NCBI RefSeq assembly: GCF_035917235.1
Contig: NZ_CP108423.1
Coordinates: forward strand, 558,001 to 622,000
Direction: 5' to 3'
Origin: Streptomyces sp. NBC_01294
GTDB lineage: Bacteria > Actinomycetota > Actinomycetes > Streptomycetales > Streptomycetaceae
DNA length: 64,000 nucleotides
The translations under genes and the position numbers were made by a program. Below, one piece after another: positions 26,428 through 35,069 of the stretch (position 1 is its first letter; every line of letters begins with the position of its first letter). The notes below the pieces were generated by a model. That model had not been told where the DNA came from and did not search any database. It was given only the letters and a program-made list of their open reading frames with translations.

Positions 26428-27457
26428 GCCCGTCCTGCCCGTCCTGTCCGTCCCGCTCCTCCTGCCCGTCCCGCCCGTGCGGCGGGCAGGCGTAGCGTCC
26501 GGCGAGCGCGGTCACCGTCTCCGCGAGGGCGCGGCGCAGTTCGGGCGGGCCGAGCACCTCGGCTTCCGTGCCCAGCCGGAGCAGGTCGCCGACGGCGACG
26601 GCCTCGGACTCGACGGGGAGCCGCAGCCGGACCCAGCCGTCCGCGTCGGCGGGGCCGGCGTCGGCGAGCGCCCGCGCGCCCGCCGCCCCGAACCGCATCG
26701 GCAGCAGCCGCTGACCGAGCGGGGACAGCCGCAGCTCGGCGGTCTGCTGGTGGAGCGCCGCGTCCAGGCGGCCGGTGGACTCCCGCCAGTACGCGGCGAG
26801 TTCGAATCCGGCGGGCCGTTCGAAGCCGTCCGGCGCCGTCTCCACCGCCAGGAACCGGGAGACCCGGTAGGTGCGGACGGCCTCCTCGGCCGCGGCCACG
26901 AGGTACCAGATGCCGCCCTTGAGGACGAGGCCGAGCGGCCGCAGCTCGCGCCGCACCTCGCCGCGCGGGCGGCGGTAGTGGGCGTGCAGGAGGCGCTGGT
27001 CCCAGACGGCCTGGGCGATCTGCGCGAGGTGCGGGACGGGGTCGGCCTCCCGGAACCAGGCCGGTGCGTCGAGGTGGAAGCGGTCCCGGATCTGCCGGGC
27101 CCGTCCGGCGAGTGCGGCGGGGAGCGCGGCCTGGAGCTTCAGCTGGGCCGCGGCCAGGTCGGCGCCGAGGCCGAGTTCCCGCGCGGGTCCGGGGGCGCCC
27201 GCCAGGAAGAGGGAGCCGGCCTGGTTGTCCGTGAGGCCGGTGAGGCGGGTGCGGTAGCCGTCGGTCAGCCGGTAGCCGCCGGCCGGGCCCCGGTCGGCGA
27301 GGACGGGGACGCCGGAGGCACTGAGGGCGTCGATGTCGCGGTAGACGGTGCGCACGGACACCTCGAGCTCGGCGGCGAGCTCGGGCGCGGTCATCCGGCC
27401 GCGGTTCTGCAGCAGCAGGAGCAGGGAGAGGAGCCGGTCGGCGCGCATGGGGCCCAT
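26423..27457 (-). CDS. WYL-domain transcriptional regulator (DeoR-type HTH)
   Basis: The 344-residue protein is a YafY/PafC-like regulator: an N-terminal winged helix (RADRLLSLLLLLQNRG, TAPELAAELEVSVRTVYRDI, ALSASGVPVLADRGPAGGY), then the WYL domain (LGLVLKGGIWYLVAAAE, TYRVSRFLAVE) and a WCX-like C-terminus. WYL domains sense small ligands, often nucleic-acid-derived. The last about 20 residues are a repeated DGQ run. Its stop codon coincides with the IS target site. It is divergent from a DUF3224 gene across a perfect palindrome, which is the probable operator. ATG 27448 is an alternative start. Confidence 0.88.
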   Translation of the reverse strand: MGPMRADRLLSLLLLLQNRGRMTAPELAAELEVSVRTVYRDIDALSASGVPVLADRGPAGGYRLTDGYRTRLTGLTDNQAGSLFLAGAPGPARELGLGADLAAAQLKLQAALPAALAGRARQIRDRFHLDAPAWFREADPVPHLAQIAQAVWDQRLLHAHYRRPRGEVRRELRPLGLVLKGGIWYLVAAAEEAVRTYRVSRFLAVETAPDGFERPAGFELAAYWRESTGRLDAALHQQTAELRLSPLGQRLLPMRFGAAGARALADAGPADADGWVRLRLPVESEAVAVGDLLRLGTEAEVLGPPELRRALAETVTALAGRYACPPHGRDGQEERDGQDGQDGP

Positions 27458-27473
27458 TGTCGCCGTCCACGCC

Positions 27474-27498
27474 GTACCTGACAGAAGGTGTCAGGTAC
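27474..27498. promoter_or_regulatory. Probable WYL-regulator operator
   Basis: GTACCTGACA, spacer GAAGG, TGTCAGGTAC: two perfect 10-bp arms, centred between the divergent WYL and DUF3224 start codons. One arm pair spaced by half a turn is a typical dimer site. Confidence 0.75.
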
Positions 27499-27571
27499 GC
27501 CTGCCAGCCTGAGGGCGCACGTGATGAAGCGCCGGGCGGAGCAGACCGTCCGGCCGGCCGAGAGGACAGCC

Positions 27572-27991
27572 ATGCCCACGCCCGTACAGCCCGTGGAGAC
27601 CGGTGGCCGCTTCACCTTCGCCCACTGGGAGGAGACCCCCGTCGGCCCCGCGGAGGCCGTACCCCGGCTCGCCCACGCCCGTGTCACCAATGCCTTCACC
27701 GGTGGGATCGAGGCTCCTGGGACCGCCTGCGACTACACGATCGCCTACACCGGGAAGAACGTCGGCACCTACAGCGGCATGGAACTGCTCGCCGGCAGCC
27801 TCGACGGCCGCAAGGGCACCTTCGTACTGGAGGAGCGCGGCACCTTCGACGCGGCCGGCACCGTCTGCCGCTTCGAGGTGGTGCCCGGCTCCGCCACCGG
27901 GGACCTCGTGGGGCTGACGGGCTCCGGAGGATTCACCTTCCGCCACGGCGAATCCTCCGTCGCCTACTCCTTCACCTACGACCTGGGCTAG
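27572..27991 (+). CDS. DUF3224 family protein
   Basis: The 139-residue single-domain beta-barrel protein has landmarks GGRFTFAHWEETP, YTIAYTGKNVGTYSGMELL, GRKGTFVLEERGTFD and GSGGFTFRHGESSVAYSFTY. DUF3224 resembles the allene-oxide-cyclase-like or dirigent beta-barrel fold; its activity is unknown. GAGAGGACAG precedes the ATG. In this genus such genes are often divergent from YafY-type regulators, and the palindrome here suggests direct control by the neighbouring WYL protein. Confidence 0.87.
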   Translation: MPTPVQPVETGGRFTFAHWEETPVGPAEAVPRLAHARVTNAFTGGIEAPGTACDYTIAYTGKNVGTYSGMELLAGSLDGRKGTFVLEERGTFDAAGTVCRFEVVPGSATGDLVGLTGSGGFTFRHGESSVAYSFTYDLG

Positions 27992-28058
27992 TCGGGGCCG
28001 GTGCTCGACAGGCCCGCCCGGAAGCCGGGGCTGCTGCGGACGTCGTGCAGGGTGACGC

Positions 28059-28238
28059 TCAGTGGGAGCCCGGGCCGGCCAGTACGAGCCCTGCCGCCGC
28101 GACGAGGCCGAGGACGAAGGCGAGGACGAGCCGGGACGGTAACGCGGGCAGGCGCCGGGACGGTAACGCGGGCAGGCGCCGGGACGGTAACGCGGGCAGG
28201 CGCCGGGACGGTAACGCGGGCAGGCGTGAGCGAGCCAT
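28059..28238 (-). CDS. 59-aa membrane mini-protein with four TTA codons
   Basis: The ORF starts MARSRLPALPSR and repeats the 8-residue unit RLPALPSR four times. A hydrophobic segment (VLAFVLGLVAAAGLVLAG) and the end PGSH follow. Each repeat unit contains one TTA leucine codon (codons 9, 17, 25, 33); the rest of the ORF uses G/C-ending codons. AGGGGGGA lies 8 bases before the ATG. A basic N-terminus plus one helix suggests a small inner-membrane protein. Four tRNA-limited codons in a row would make its translation extremely dependent on bldA. It lies downstream of the lectin-like gene on the same strand, past a terminator-like hairpin. Confidence 0.6.
   Translation of the reverse strand: MARSRLPALPSRRLPALPSRRLPALPSRRLPALPSRLVLAFVLGLVAAAGLVLAGPGSH
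28131..28226. repeat. 24-bp tandem repeat, four perfect units
   Basis: The unit CCGGGACGGTAACGCGGGCAGGCG (given here as CCGGGACGGTAACGCGGGCA plus GGCG) occurs four times without mismatch. It encodes the RLPALPSR repeats of the mini-protein on the minus strand. Confidence 0.92.
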
Positions 28239-28328
28239 CTGATGGATCCCCCCTGGACCAGTGGATGGTGTCGGACACCGGGGACCCTAACGCCGGAGGC
28301 ACGCGTTCGGCAGGGTGCCTCGCACGCA

Positions 28329-28375
28329 CGAGGGGGCGCGGACCGCTGCGGCCCGCACCCCCTCGTACTCGTTCG
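28329..28375 (-). terminator. Hairpin terminator of the lectin-like gene
   Basis: CGAGGGGG (28329-28336) pairs with CCCCCTCG (28368-28375) with further imperfect pairing inside. It lies 10 bp beyond the stop codon on the minus strand. Confidence 0.6.
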
Positions 28376-28384
28376 CCCCTCAGG

Positions 28385-31117
28385 TCACGGCGCGCCGAAG
28401 GTGAGGGTCAGCTGCGGCGTCCCCTCGCCCGCCTGCGCCTCGGAGGACCACAGCCACAGGGCGTCGGTACCGGTGCTGCTCAGCGCCAGGCCGTAGCCGC
28501 CGCCGAGCGCCGCCGCGACGGTTGCGGTGGTCAGTCCGGTGGTGTGCACCGCCGAACCGTCCGGGACCCCCGCGAAGGCGCCGAGCGCCGGACCGCCCAG
28601 GGCGGGCCGGTTGTTGTACGTCGTACCGCCCTCGGTCCACGACCCGGTCACCGGGACGACCGAGACGGTGTCCGTCGTTCCGGCGCCGCTCATCGTGCTC
28701 GTCTTCACGCTGAGGGTGGCCGACTTCAGCACCGTGCCCGCGGGCGCGGCGGGCAGGTTGAAGCGCAGGTAGCTCGCGTAGAACGAGGTGCCGCGCACGG
28801 CGAGCGATCCCGAGGTGCCGTAGTTCGTGGCGGGTGCGCCCGCGTTGGCGTAGGTGTCCTCCGCGGCCGTGACCTGGACCACGGAGTCGGCCGGGGCGGT
28901 GGCGAGGGCGTGGTGGTTCTGCACCTGGGCCGCGCTCAGGACGGTCGGGTAGACGGCGGTCTCGTCGAGCCGGCCCGCCCAGTACTCGCTGGTCGGGCGG
29001 TCGGGCCAGCCGCCGAGGCTGTCACCTCCGGCGTGCCAGTAGCCCGAGAAGTTCTCGTGCGTGGTGACGGCGAGGGTGCCCCGCTGGACGCCGTCCACGT
29101 AGAGGCTCATCCCGCCGGGTCCCTGGGTCGCGACGACGTGGTGCCACTGGTCGTCGTTGTACGCGCCGCTCGTGGTGATGGTGCGGGTGGCTCCGGTGTA
29201 GACCCCGTAGACCAGCCGGCCGCCATTGGTCATGTAGATGTGCTTGTCGTACTGATTGCTGCCGCGCGCCTGGTTGTTGCCGAAGCCGACGAGCTTGCCG
29301 CCCCGGGTGGTGGTCGTCTTGAACCAGGTCTCGATGGTGTAGGTGCTGCCCACCGTCTGCCGCTGGTCCCCGTACACCTGGGTGTCCGTGCCGTTGAAGC
29401 CGATCGCCGTGCTCGCACCGGAGACCGCGCCCGGGCTCTGGCGCAGGGCGGGGGCGTTGTGGTGCACGCCGCTCTGGTTGCCGCCGGCCGAGGAGTCGGC
29501 GGCGAAGGGCAGGGACGATTCGTCGTAGCGCCAGTACTGCTGGGCCCCGTCGGCGCGGACCTGGTTCGGGTAGCCGTCCACCGTGGTCGGGACCGTCACG
29601 CTCGCCGTCGCGGACAGGGCGCTGGTGTTGCCGGCCGCGTCGGTGGCCGTCACCCGGTAGGTGTACGACTGGCCCGCCGCGACGGTGGTGTCGGTCCAGG
29701 AGGCCTGCGGGCGCTTGAAGAACAGCGAGTCGGCGCTGACTGTGGCGACCGGCGTGGCCGCGCCGTTCCGGTAGATCCTGTACGTCAGCGCGCTGTCGTC
29801 GAGGTCGAGGCTGGTGCGCCAGCGCACCTGGACCTCGCCGGGCTTGAAGCTGACCGCGCTCGCCACGGGCACGGTGGGCGCGCCGGTGTCCCCGGTGGAG
29901 GCGAAGCGCGTCAGGCTCTGCTGCGCCGCCCCGTTGACGGTGGTGAACTCCCCGCCGACCCACAGGTACTGGACGCCGCCCTTGGAGCCGACCGTCATGA
30001 CGCGCGGGCCGATGCCCTCGCCGATGCCGTCGTTGGTGTCGGGGGCCCAGCCCAGCTTGCCGGTGCCGCCGGTGGGCTGGGCGAGCAGGTGGTGACGCTG
30101 GCCGTCGGGGAACTCGCCGACGCTGGAGCAGTCGTGCGCGTGGGAGGCGCTGTAGAGCACGCTCTGGTACGGCAGCACGGCCTGGGTGGCACCGAGGCAG
30201 GTGTCGCGCCAGCGCTGGCCGAAGTTGCTGAGGTTGAGCGCGATCCGGCCGTCGAAGACCCCGCCGCCGGTGCCCTCGTTGGCGGTGTAGAAGCCGGTGG
30301 CGTCGGTCGCGATGTCCTTGACGACGGAGTTGGTCTCGATGAAACCGGGGTACGACGTGGTGAGCGCGCCGCTCGTCGCGTCGACGACGGCCAGCGCGTG
30401 CGTGTTCGTGCCGTTGACGGTGAAGAAGTCGCCGCCGAGGATCACGCCGTTGCCGTCAGGGGTGACCTCGACGGCGCGCCCGGGCTCGTCGGCGTTGGCG
30501 GTGAAGGGCTTCAGCGCCCCGTCGGCCGCGCCGACGGCGGCGAAGCGCTGGCGCGGCTGACCGGCCACGCTGAGGAAGTCGCCGCCCGCGTAGACGGTGT
30601 CACCGGTGACGGCGAGGGCGCGGACGGTGGCCGCGAAGGCCGGGCGGAAGCCGGTCTTGACCGTGCAGCTCGCCACGTCGATGGCGGCGAGGCTGGAGAC
30701 GGCCGTGCCGTTGACGGCGCCGAAGTAACCGCCGGCGTACAGGGTCGTCTTGTCCGGCGAGAGGGCGAGAGCGCGGACCGTCGCGGTGCCGGAGCCGATG
30801 GTGAAGGACAGGGTGCAGGCGGTCGGGGCGCCGGTCGCGGCGTCGAGCGCCACGAAGTTCACGGCCGACTGCTCGCTCCCGGCTCCGCCCGCGGGCGGGC
30901 GCACGGTGGAGAAGGTGCCGCCGGCGAAGACCTGGCCGCCGGCCTCGGCGAGGGCCCAGACGACGCCGTTGGGCTGCCAGGTCGCGAGTGCGTCGGCGGT
31001 GAACGCGACGGGCGGGGTGACGGCCGCGGCCTGTGGGGCGAGGCCGAGGCCCACTCCTGCGCCGGTTCCGGCCAGGGACAGGACGAGAGCGGCCGCCAGG
31101 CTTCGGGATCTACGCAT
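28385..31117 (-). CDS. Secreted multidomain LamG/FN3/DNRLRE protein
   Basis: The 910-residue protein has a Sec signal peptide (about 1-32, ending PQAAA). About 40-410 is a repetitive beta region with units such as GDTVYAGGDFLSV and GNGVILGGDFFTVNG, probably a beta-propeller. A fibronectin type III domain lies at about 420-520 (VQVRWRTSLDLDDSALTYRI). A LamG/concanavalin-like domain lies at about 540-735 (TYTIETWFKTTTTRGGKLVG, QWHHVVATQGPGGMSLYVDG, WAGRLDETAVYPTVLS). The C-terminal DNRLRE-like carbohydrate-binding-type module has AEDTYANAGAPATNYG and SYLRFNLPA. It probably binds a polysaccharide outside the cell; no catalytic residues are evident. Confidence 0.88.
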   Translation of the reverse strand: MRRSRSLAAALVLSLAGTGAGVGLGLAPQAAAVTPPVAFTADALATWQPNGVVWALAEAGGQVFAGGTFSTVRPPAGGAGSEQSAVNFVALDAATGAPTACTLSFTIGSGTATVRALALSPDKTTLYAGGYFGAVNGTAVSSLAAIDVASCTVKTGFRPAFAATVRALAVTGDTVYAGGDFLSVAGQPRQRFAAVGAADGALKPFTANADEPGRAVEVTPDGNGVILGGDFFTVNGTNTHALAVVDATSGALTTSYPGFIETNSVVKDIATDATGFYTANEGTGGGVFDGRIALNLSNFGQRWRDTCLGATQAVLPYQSVLYSASHAHDCSSVGEFPDGQRHHLLAQPTGGTGKLGWAPDTNDGIGEGIGPRVMTVGSKGGVQYLWVGGEFTTVNGAAQQSLTRFASTGDTGAPTVPVASAVSFKPGEVQVRWRTSLDLDDSALTYRIYRNGAATPVATVSADSLFFKRPQASWTDTTVAAGQSYTYRVTATDAAGNTSALSATASVTVPTTVDGYPNQVRADGAQQYWRYDESSLPFAADSSAGGNQSGVHHNAPALRQSPGAVSGASTAIGFNGTDTQVYGDQRQTVGSTYTIETWFKTTTTRGGKLVGFGNNQARGSNQYDKHIYMTNGGRLVYGVYTGATRTITTSGAYNDDQWHHVVATQGPGGMSLYVDGVQRGTLAVTTHENFSGYWHAGGDSLGGWPDRPTSEYWAGRLDETAVYPTVLSAAQVQNHHALATAPADSVVQVTAAEDTYANAGAPATNYGTSGSLAVRGTSFYASYLRFNLPAAPAGTVLKSATLSVKTSTMSGAGTTDTVSVVPVTGSWTEGGTTYNNRPALGGPALGAFAGVPDGSAVHTTGLTTATVAAALGGGYGLALSSTGTDALWLWSSEAQAGEGTPQLTLTFGAP

Positions 31118-31302
31118 GAACCCCCCAGTTCGGTGTGCGGTGCGGCCGTTGTCGCGCGGCCGGGTGAACCATGGCCGGAAACCGCCGAACAGCAGTCCGC
31201 CGTCATGCTCACGGGCGCACCCTAGAGCGATTCGGCGCTCGGTTCATCCCACTTGACGCATCGGATGCCAAATCGCTCCGGTATCTCCGCTCGTGGCCAC
31301 GC

Positions 31303-31899
31303 TCACGTGCGGGGCTTGGCGCGAATGTGCATGCGCTCCCCCTGCCGCCCGAAGAGGCTGAGGATCTCCACGGGCCGCCCGTCCGCGCTGGTGAACCAGT
31401 GGGGCAGCCGGGTGTCGAACTCGGCCACCTCGCCGGGGCCGAGGACCAGGTCGTGCTCGGCGAGGACGAGTCGCAGACGGCCCTCCAGCACGTACAGCCA
31501 CTCGTAGCCCTCGTGCGTCCGGGGATCCGGCTCGCCGCCCCGGTCGGGGATGAGCATCTTGTACGCCTGGAGGGGGCCCGGGCCGCGGGTCAGGGGGACG
31601 GCCGTGCCGCCGTTCGGCAGGGTGCGCGGGGTCAGCCGGACCCGGGGATCCCCCACCTCGGGAGCGCCGACCAGGTCGTCCAGGGGCACCCGGTACGCCG
31701 CGGCGAGCGGCAGCAGCAGTTCCAGGCTGGGGCGGCGCTGCCCGGACTCCAGCCGGGACAGAGTGCTCTTCGAGATGCCGGTCGCCTCGGAGAGCGCGGC
31801 CAGGGTGAGGCCGCTCTGAGCGCGCAGCCGTTTGAGCCGGGGTGCGACCTCGTCGAGGACCGCTTGGTGGGGAGATGGCTTGTCCGATGGCTTGTCCAT
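31303..31899 (-). CDS. XRE-family regulator with cupin domain
   Basis: The 198-residue protein has an N-terminal HTH_XRE (LKRLRAQSGLTLAALSEATG, SKSTLSRLESGQRRPSL) and a C-terminal cupin_2 domain (YEWLYVLEGRLRLVLAEHDL, LGPGEVAEFDTRLPHWF). Such regulators usually bind a small ligand in the cupin and control an adjacent transporter or enzyme gene. Here the MFS exporter gene is divergent with only 78 bp between the start codons, which makes it the likely target. Confidence 0.88.
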   Translation of the reverse strand: MDKPSDKPSPHQAVLDEVAPRLKRLRAQSGLTLAALSEATGISKSTLSRLESGQRRPSLELLLPLAAAYRVPLDDLVGAPEVGDPRVRLTPRTLPNGGTAVPLTRGPGPLQAYKMLIPDRGGEPDPRTHEGYEWLYVLEGRLRLVLAEHDLVLGPGEVAEFDTRLPHWFTSADGRPVEILSLFGRQGERMHIRAKPRT

Positions 31900-31977
31900 G
31901 CGGCCATTCCATCCACGGCGTCCCGGAAACAGCAACAAGGTTTGCCGCAACGCGCTGGTACGTCCACGCTCCTGCGC

Positions 31978-33576
31978 ATGAGCCCCAGCAGAGATTCCGG
32001 ACCCGCGCACCCGTACGGACAGCACCCCGCCCGCGGTGACGGGAGGGCCGGCGCCGTCGTGCCGGACGTCGGGCGGGCGGAACGGGCCGGGCCGGCCGCC
32101 GCCGCCACCATCACCACCGCGTTGGCGGCTCCCGCGGTGCGGTGGGCGCTGGCCGGTCTGTCGCTCTCCGTCCTGCTCTCCTCGCTCGGCACGAGCATCG
32201 CCCACGTGGGCCTGCCCACCCTGGCCGAGGCGTTCTCCGCGTCCTTCCAGGAGGTCCAGTGGATCGTCCTGGCCTACCTCCTCGCCATCACCACCCTGAT
32301 CGTCGGCGCCGGACGGCTCGGTGACCTCGTCGGCCGCCGAAGGCTGCTCCTGGCCGGCATATCCCTGTTCACCGGCGCCTCGGTCCTGTGCGGGGCCGCG
32401 CCCACCCTCTGGCTGCTGATCGGCGCCCGGGCGGCGCAGGGCCTCGGAGCGGCGGTCATGACGGCCCTCACCATGGCGTTCGTGGGCGAGACGGTCCCGA
32501 AGGCGAGGACGGGGAGGGCCATGGGGCTGCTCGGCACGATGTCCTCGGTCGGCACCGCGCTCGGTCCGTCGCTGGGCGGCGCCCTGATCGCCGGGTTCGG
32601 CTGGCGGGCGCTCTTCCTCGTCAACGTGCCGCTGGGCCTGCTGGCCCTGTCCCTCGCCCACCGCCATCTGCCCGTAGACCGGCAGGAGCCCCGAGCCGGC
32701 CGGGCCCGCTTCGACCACCTGGGCACGCTGCTCCTCGCGCTGACCCTGGCGGCCTACGCGCTCGCCATGACCCTCGGACACGGCCGTTTCGGACCGCTGA
32801 ACGTGGCGCTGCTGGTGGCCGCCGCCTGCGGAGTCGGCCTGTTCGTGCGCGCCGAGGCGCGAGCGGACTCCCCGTTGGTCCGGCGGGCGATGTTCCGCGA
32901 TCCGGTGCTCCGTGCGAGCCTCGCCACGAGCGCGCTCGTCTCGACGGTGATGATGGCGACGCTGGTGGTCGGTCCGTTCTACCTCTCTCGCACGCTCGGG
33001 CTCGGCGAGGCCCTGGTCGGAGTCGTCCTGTCGGTCGGCCCCCTGGTCGCCGCGGTGAGCGGGGTGCCGGCCGGTCGCCTCGCGGACCGGTTCGGCGCAC
33101 GTCGCATGACGGCCGTCGGGCTCGTCGCGATGGCGGCCGGCTCCTTCGTCCTGTCCGTGGCGCCGCCGGCGCTCGGGGTCCTCGGCTACGTCCTCCCCCT
33201 CGCCGTCGTCACCGCCGGCTACGCGGTGTTCCAGACGGCGAACAACACCTCGGTCATGGCGGACGTCCTCCCGGACCGGCGGGGGGTCGTGTCCGGCCTG
33301 CTGAACCTCTCCCGCAACCTCGGGCTCGTCACCGGTGCGTCCGTCATGGGCGCCGTGTTCGCGGGCGCGTCGGCGACGACCGACGTCACCCGGGCGTCCG
33401 CCGCGGCCGTGGCCGCCGGCATGCGGACCACCTTCCTGGTCGCGGCCCTCCTGGTCCTCGCCGCGCTCGCCGTGGCGCTGGGGAGCGGGTGGTACCGCGG
33501 GCTCACCGCCGGAAGGAATCGAACCGGGAGGACCCGAACGCGCGGACGGCTGCGGCGCGGCTCCGCAGGGCCGTGA
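31978..33576 (+). CDS. MFS drug:H+ antiporter, DHA2 (EmrB/QacA) type
   Basis: The 532-residue protein has fourteen predicted membrane helices after a Pro/Ala-rich N-terminus. It has the first-helix pattern SLGTSIAHVGLPTLAEAFS, the loop motif GRLGDLVGRRRLLLAG and helix 5 motif GTALGPSLGGALIAGFGWRA (motif C of drug exporters). The Arg/Thr-rich C-terminal tail is not conserved. It probably expels a toxic compound and is under the divergent XRE-cupin protein. No clear ribosome binding site precedes ATG 31978, so the message may be leaderless or the start slightly different. Confidence 0.86.
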   Translation: MSPSRDSGPAHPYGQHPARGDGRAGAVVPDVGRAERAGPAAAATITTALAAPAVRWALAGLSLSVLLSSLGTSIAHVGLPTLAEAFSASFQEVQWIVLAYLLAITTLIVGAGRLGDLVGRRRLLLAGISLFTGASVLCGAAPTLWLLIGARAAQGLGAAVMTALTMAFVGETVPKARTGRAMGLLGTMSSVGTALGPSLGGALIAGFGWRALFLVNVPLGLLALSLAHRHLPVDRQEPRAGRARFDHLGTLLLALTLAAYALAMTLGHGRFGPLNVALLVAAACGVGLFVRAEARADSPLVRRAMFRDPVLRASLATSALVSTVMMATLVVGPFYLSRTLGLGEALVGVVLSVGPLVAAVSGVPAGRLADRFGARRMTAVGLVAMAAGSFVLSVAPPALGVLGYVLPLAVVTAGYAVFQTANNTSVMADVLPDRRGVVSGLLNLSRNLGLVTGASVMGAVFAGASATTDVTRASAAAVAAGMRTTFLVAALLVLAALAVALGSGWYRGLTAGRNRTGRTRTRGRLRRGSAGP

Positions 33577-33714
33577 ACGGGACGGCGCGTTCACCGGGTC
33601 CGGCCGGTCGGGGCCCGCTCACGCAGGGTCACCCTGGCGAAACGGCCCCGCGCCGGGCCGCACCCCTCTACCGTGCCCTGAGGTGATGGGCACGGGCACC
33701 GGAGGGCGGGGCGG

Positions 33715-34017
33715 ATGGACAACGAAGAAGACATGCGGCTGGCGGGGATGACGCCGGAGATCTCCCGCCGCACCCTCACCATGCTGCGCGGCCTGGCGGG
33801 CCTGGAGCCGCCCGAGCAGGTCCCCGAGGAGGCCATGGTCGTCGCCGACGCCGTCCTGGCCGAGCACGGCACCGACGGGCTCCGGGTCCTGGTGATGACC
33901 CTGGCCGCGTGGGCGACGGCCCAGATCGAGAACGTCGCCGAGCTGAGCGGGCGCAGCCACGAGGCGGTGCTGGACGCGATGGAGCTGGCCTGCCTGGAGG
34001 CGAATGCCGAGGACTAG
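33715..34017 (+). CDS. Small helical hypothetical protein (100 aa)
   Basis: An acidic, all-helical-looking protein (ISRRTLTMLRGLAG, PEEAMVVADAVLAEHG, RVLVMTLAAWATAQIENVAE, EAVLDAMELACLEANAED). It is not recognised. GGAGGGCGGGGCGG precedes the ATG and coding bias is strong. It is followed by a hairpin and then the cNMP-domain gene. Confidence 0.7.
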   Translation: MDNEEDMRLAGMTPEISRRTLTMLRGLAGLEPPEQVPEEAMVVADAVLAEHGTDGLRVLVMTLAAWATAQIENVAELSGRSHEAVLDAMELACLEANAED

Positions 34018-34077
34018 GAGGGCGGGGCGGGCCGGGTCAGGGCGCGGCGGGCCCTGGACGGCCTCCGGGGCGGGTCG

Positions 34078-34113
34078 CGGGCCGGATCCCCGGAAGAATC
34101 CGCGTCCGGCCCG
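34078..34113 (+). terminator. Hairpin, probable terminator
   Basis: CGGGCCGGA-type 9-bp arms (ending GGGCCGGA at 34086 and beginning TCCGGCCC at 34105) with an 18-nt loop, between the small helical gene and the cNMP-domain gene. Confidence 0.45.
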
Positions 34114-34185
34114 ACCGGGATCGCCGGGCTTCGGCGACACTGGGGAGAGCAGGATCGTCCCGGGGGGTCGTGATCGGAGGCCGTC

Positions 34186-34647
34186 GTGAGCACACCTTCC
34201 CCCATCAAGATCGCTGCCGTCCTGTCCACGGAACACCGTGGACGGCTGATGTCCCAGGCCCGGGAGATCAATTTTCCGGAGAACGCCCGGATATTCGACG
34301 AAGGCAACCGGGCGGACTCGTTCTGGATCGTGCGCTCGGGCACGGTGACCCTGGAGATACCCGTGGCCGGCCGCAGGCCGGCCCCCGTGGAGAGCCTCGG
34401 CCCCGGCGAGCTGGTGGGCTGGTCCTGGCTGTTCCCGCCGTACGTGTGGCAGCTCGGCGCGTCGGCGATGACGCCGGTGCGCGCGTACGAGTTCGACGCC
34501 CCGGCCATACGCATGCTGATGGACGCCGACCCCGCCTTCGGGTCCGCGATCGGGCACTGGGTCGGACGCGTCCTCGCGCTGCGCCTCCAACAGACGCGCA
34601 CCCGGCTGCTGGAGCTGTACGCCCCGCGCCTGACCACGACGGGCTGA
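34186..34647 (+). CDS. Cyclic-nucleotide-binding-domain protein without HTH
   Basis: The 153-residue protein is a single Crp-type cNMP-binding beta-barrel: REINFPENARIFDEGNRADS, FWIVRSGTVTLEI, GPGELVGWSWLFPPYVWQLG, then a dimerisation-type helix (AIGHWVGRVLALRLQQTRTRL). The phosphate-binding-cassette Arg/Ser pair is not well conserved, and the HTH that makes Crp a transcription factor is missing. It may sense redox or nucleotide and act through a partner. The start is GTG at 34186 with GGAGG just upstream. Confidence 0.82.
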   Translation: MSTPSPIKIAAVLSTEHRGRLMSQAREINFPENARIFDEGNRADSFWIVRSGTVTLEIPVAGRRPAPVESLGPGELVGWSWLFPPYVWQLGASAMTPVRAYEFDAPAIRMLMDADPAFGSAIGHWVGRVLALRLQQTRTRLLELYAPRLTTTG

Positions 34648-35069
34648 TCCCGCCCCGGCCACGACAGCCGGGCCCGCTCCTCCGCCCGGGAGGCGCGGGC
34701 CCCGTAGCCGTGCCCGATGACGGATCGAGCCCGGTCTGACCGTCCGAACACCCTCTAGCCCCGGACGCCGGCCGGCTCGATCGCCCGGCGCCGCAGCCCC
34801 TGCCCCTGCCCCTGCCCCCGGAGGGGTTTCACGCCCCGTCCGGGCAGATCACGGCCGCGTTCCAAAGGTTTCAGGGGTGTCTCCCGGTCGGTGTTCGGCC
34901 GATTCGGCGGCGCGCCCCCCCACAGGTCAGCCCCTCCCGCACCGCTGCGGTCTGCAGTCATTCGTACACGATCGGTGACGAGAAATGGGGGTGCGAACGG
35001 GCGTTCACGGCCTGGGTGGGCAAGACTCCGTCCGCTATCCGAAACACCAACCCAAAGGGAGTGTTCGAA
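34648..35069. other. 422-bp intergenic region upstream of the protease-inhibitor gene
   Basis: No gene is seen. It contains a CCCTGC-type repeat at about 34796-34818, a run of seven C near 34914-34920, and an AT-richer patch from about 34960 to 34985. That patch is the likely promoter area of the inhibitor gene. Its long leader of about 80 bp ends in AAAGGGAG before the ATG. Confidence 0.45.

Noticed and set aside
28001..31225. Long + strand open frame across the lectin-like gene
   Set aside because: It lacks domain signals; the - strand shows signal peptide, FN3 and LamG motifs.
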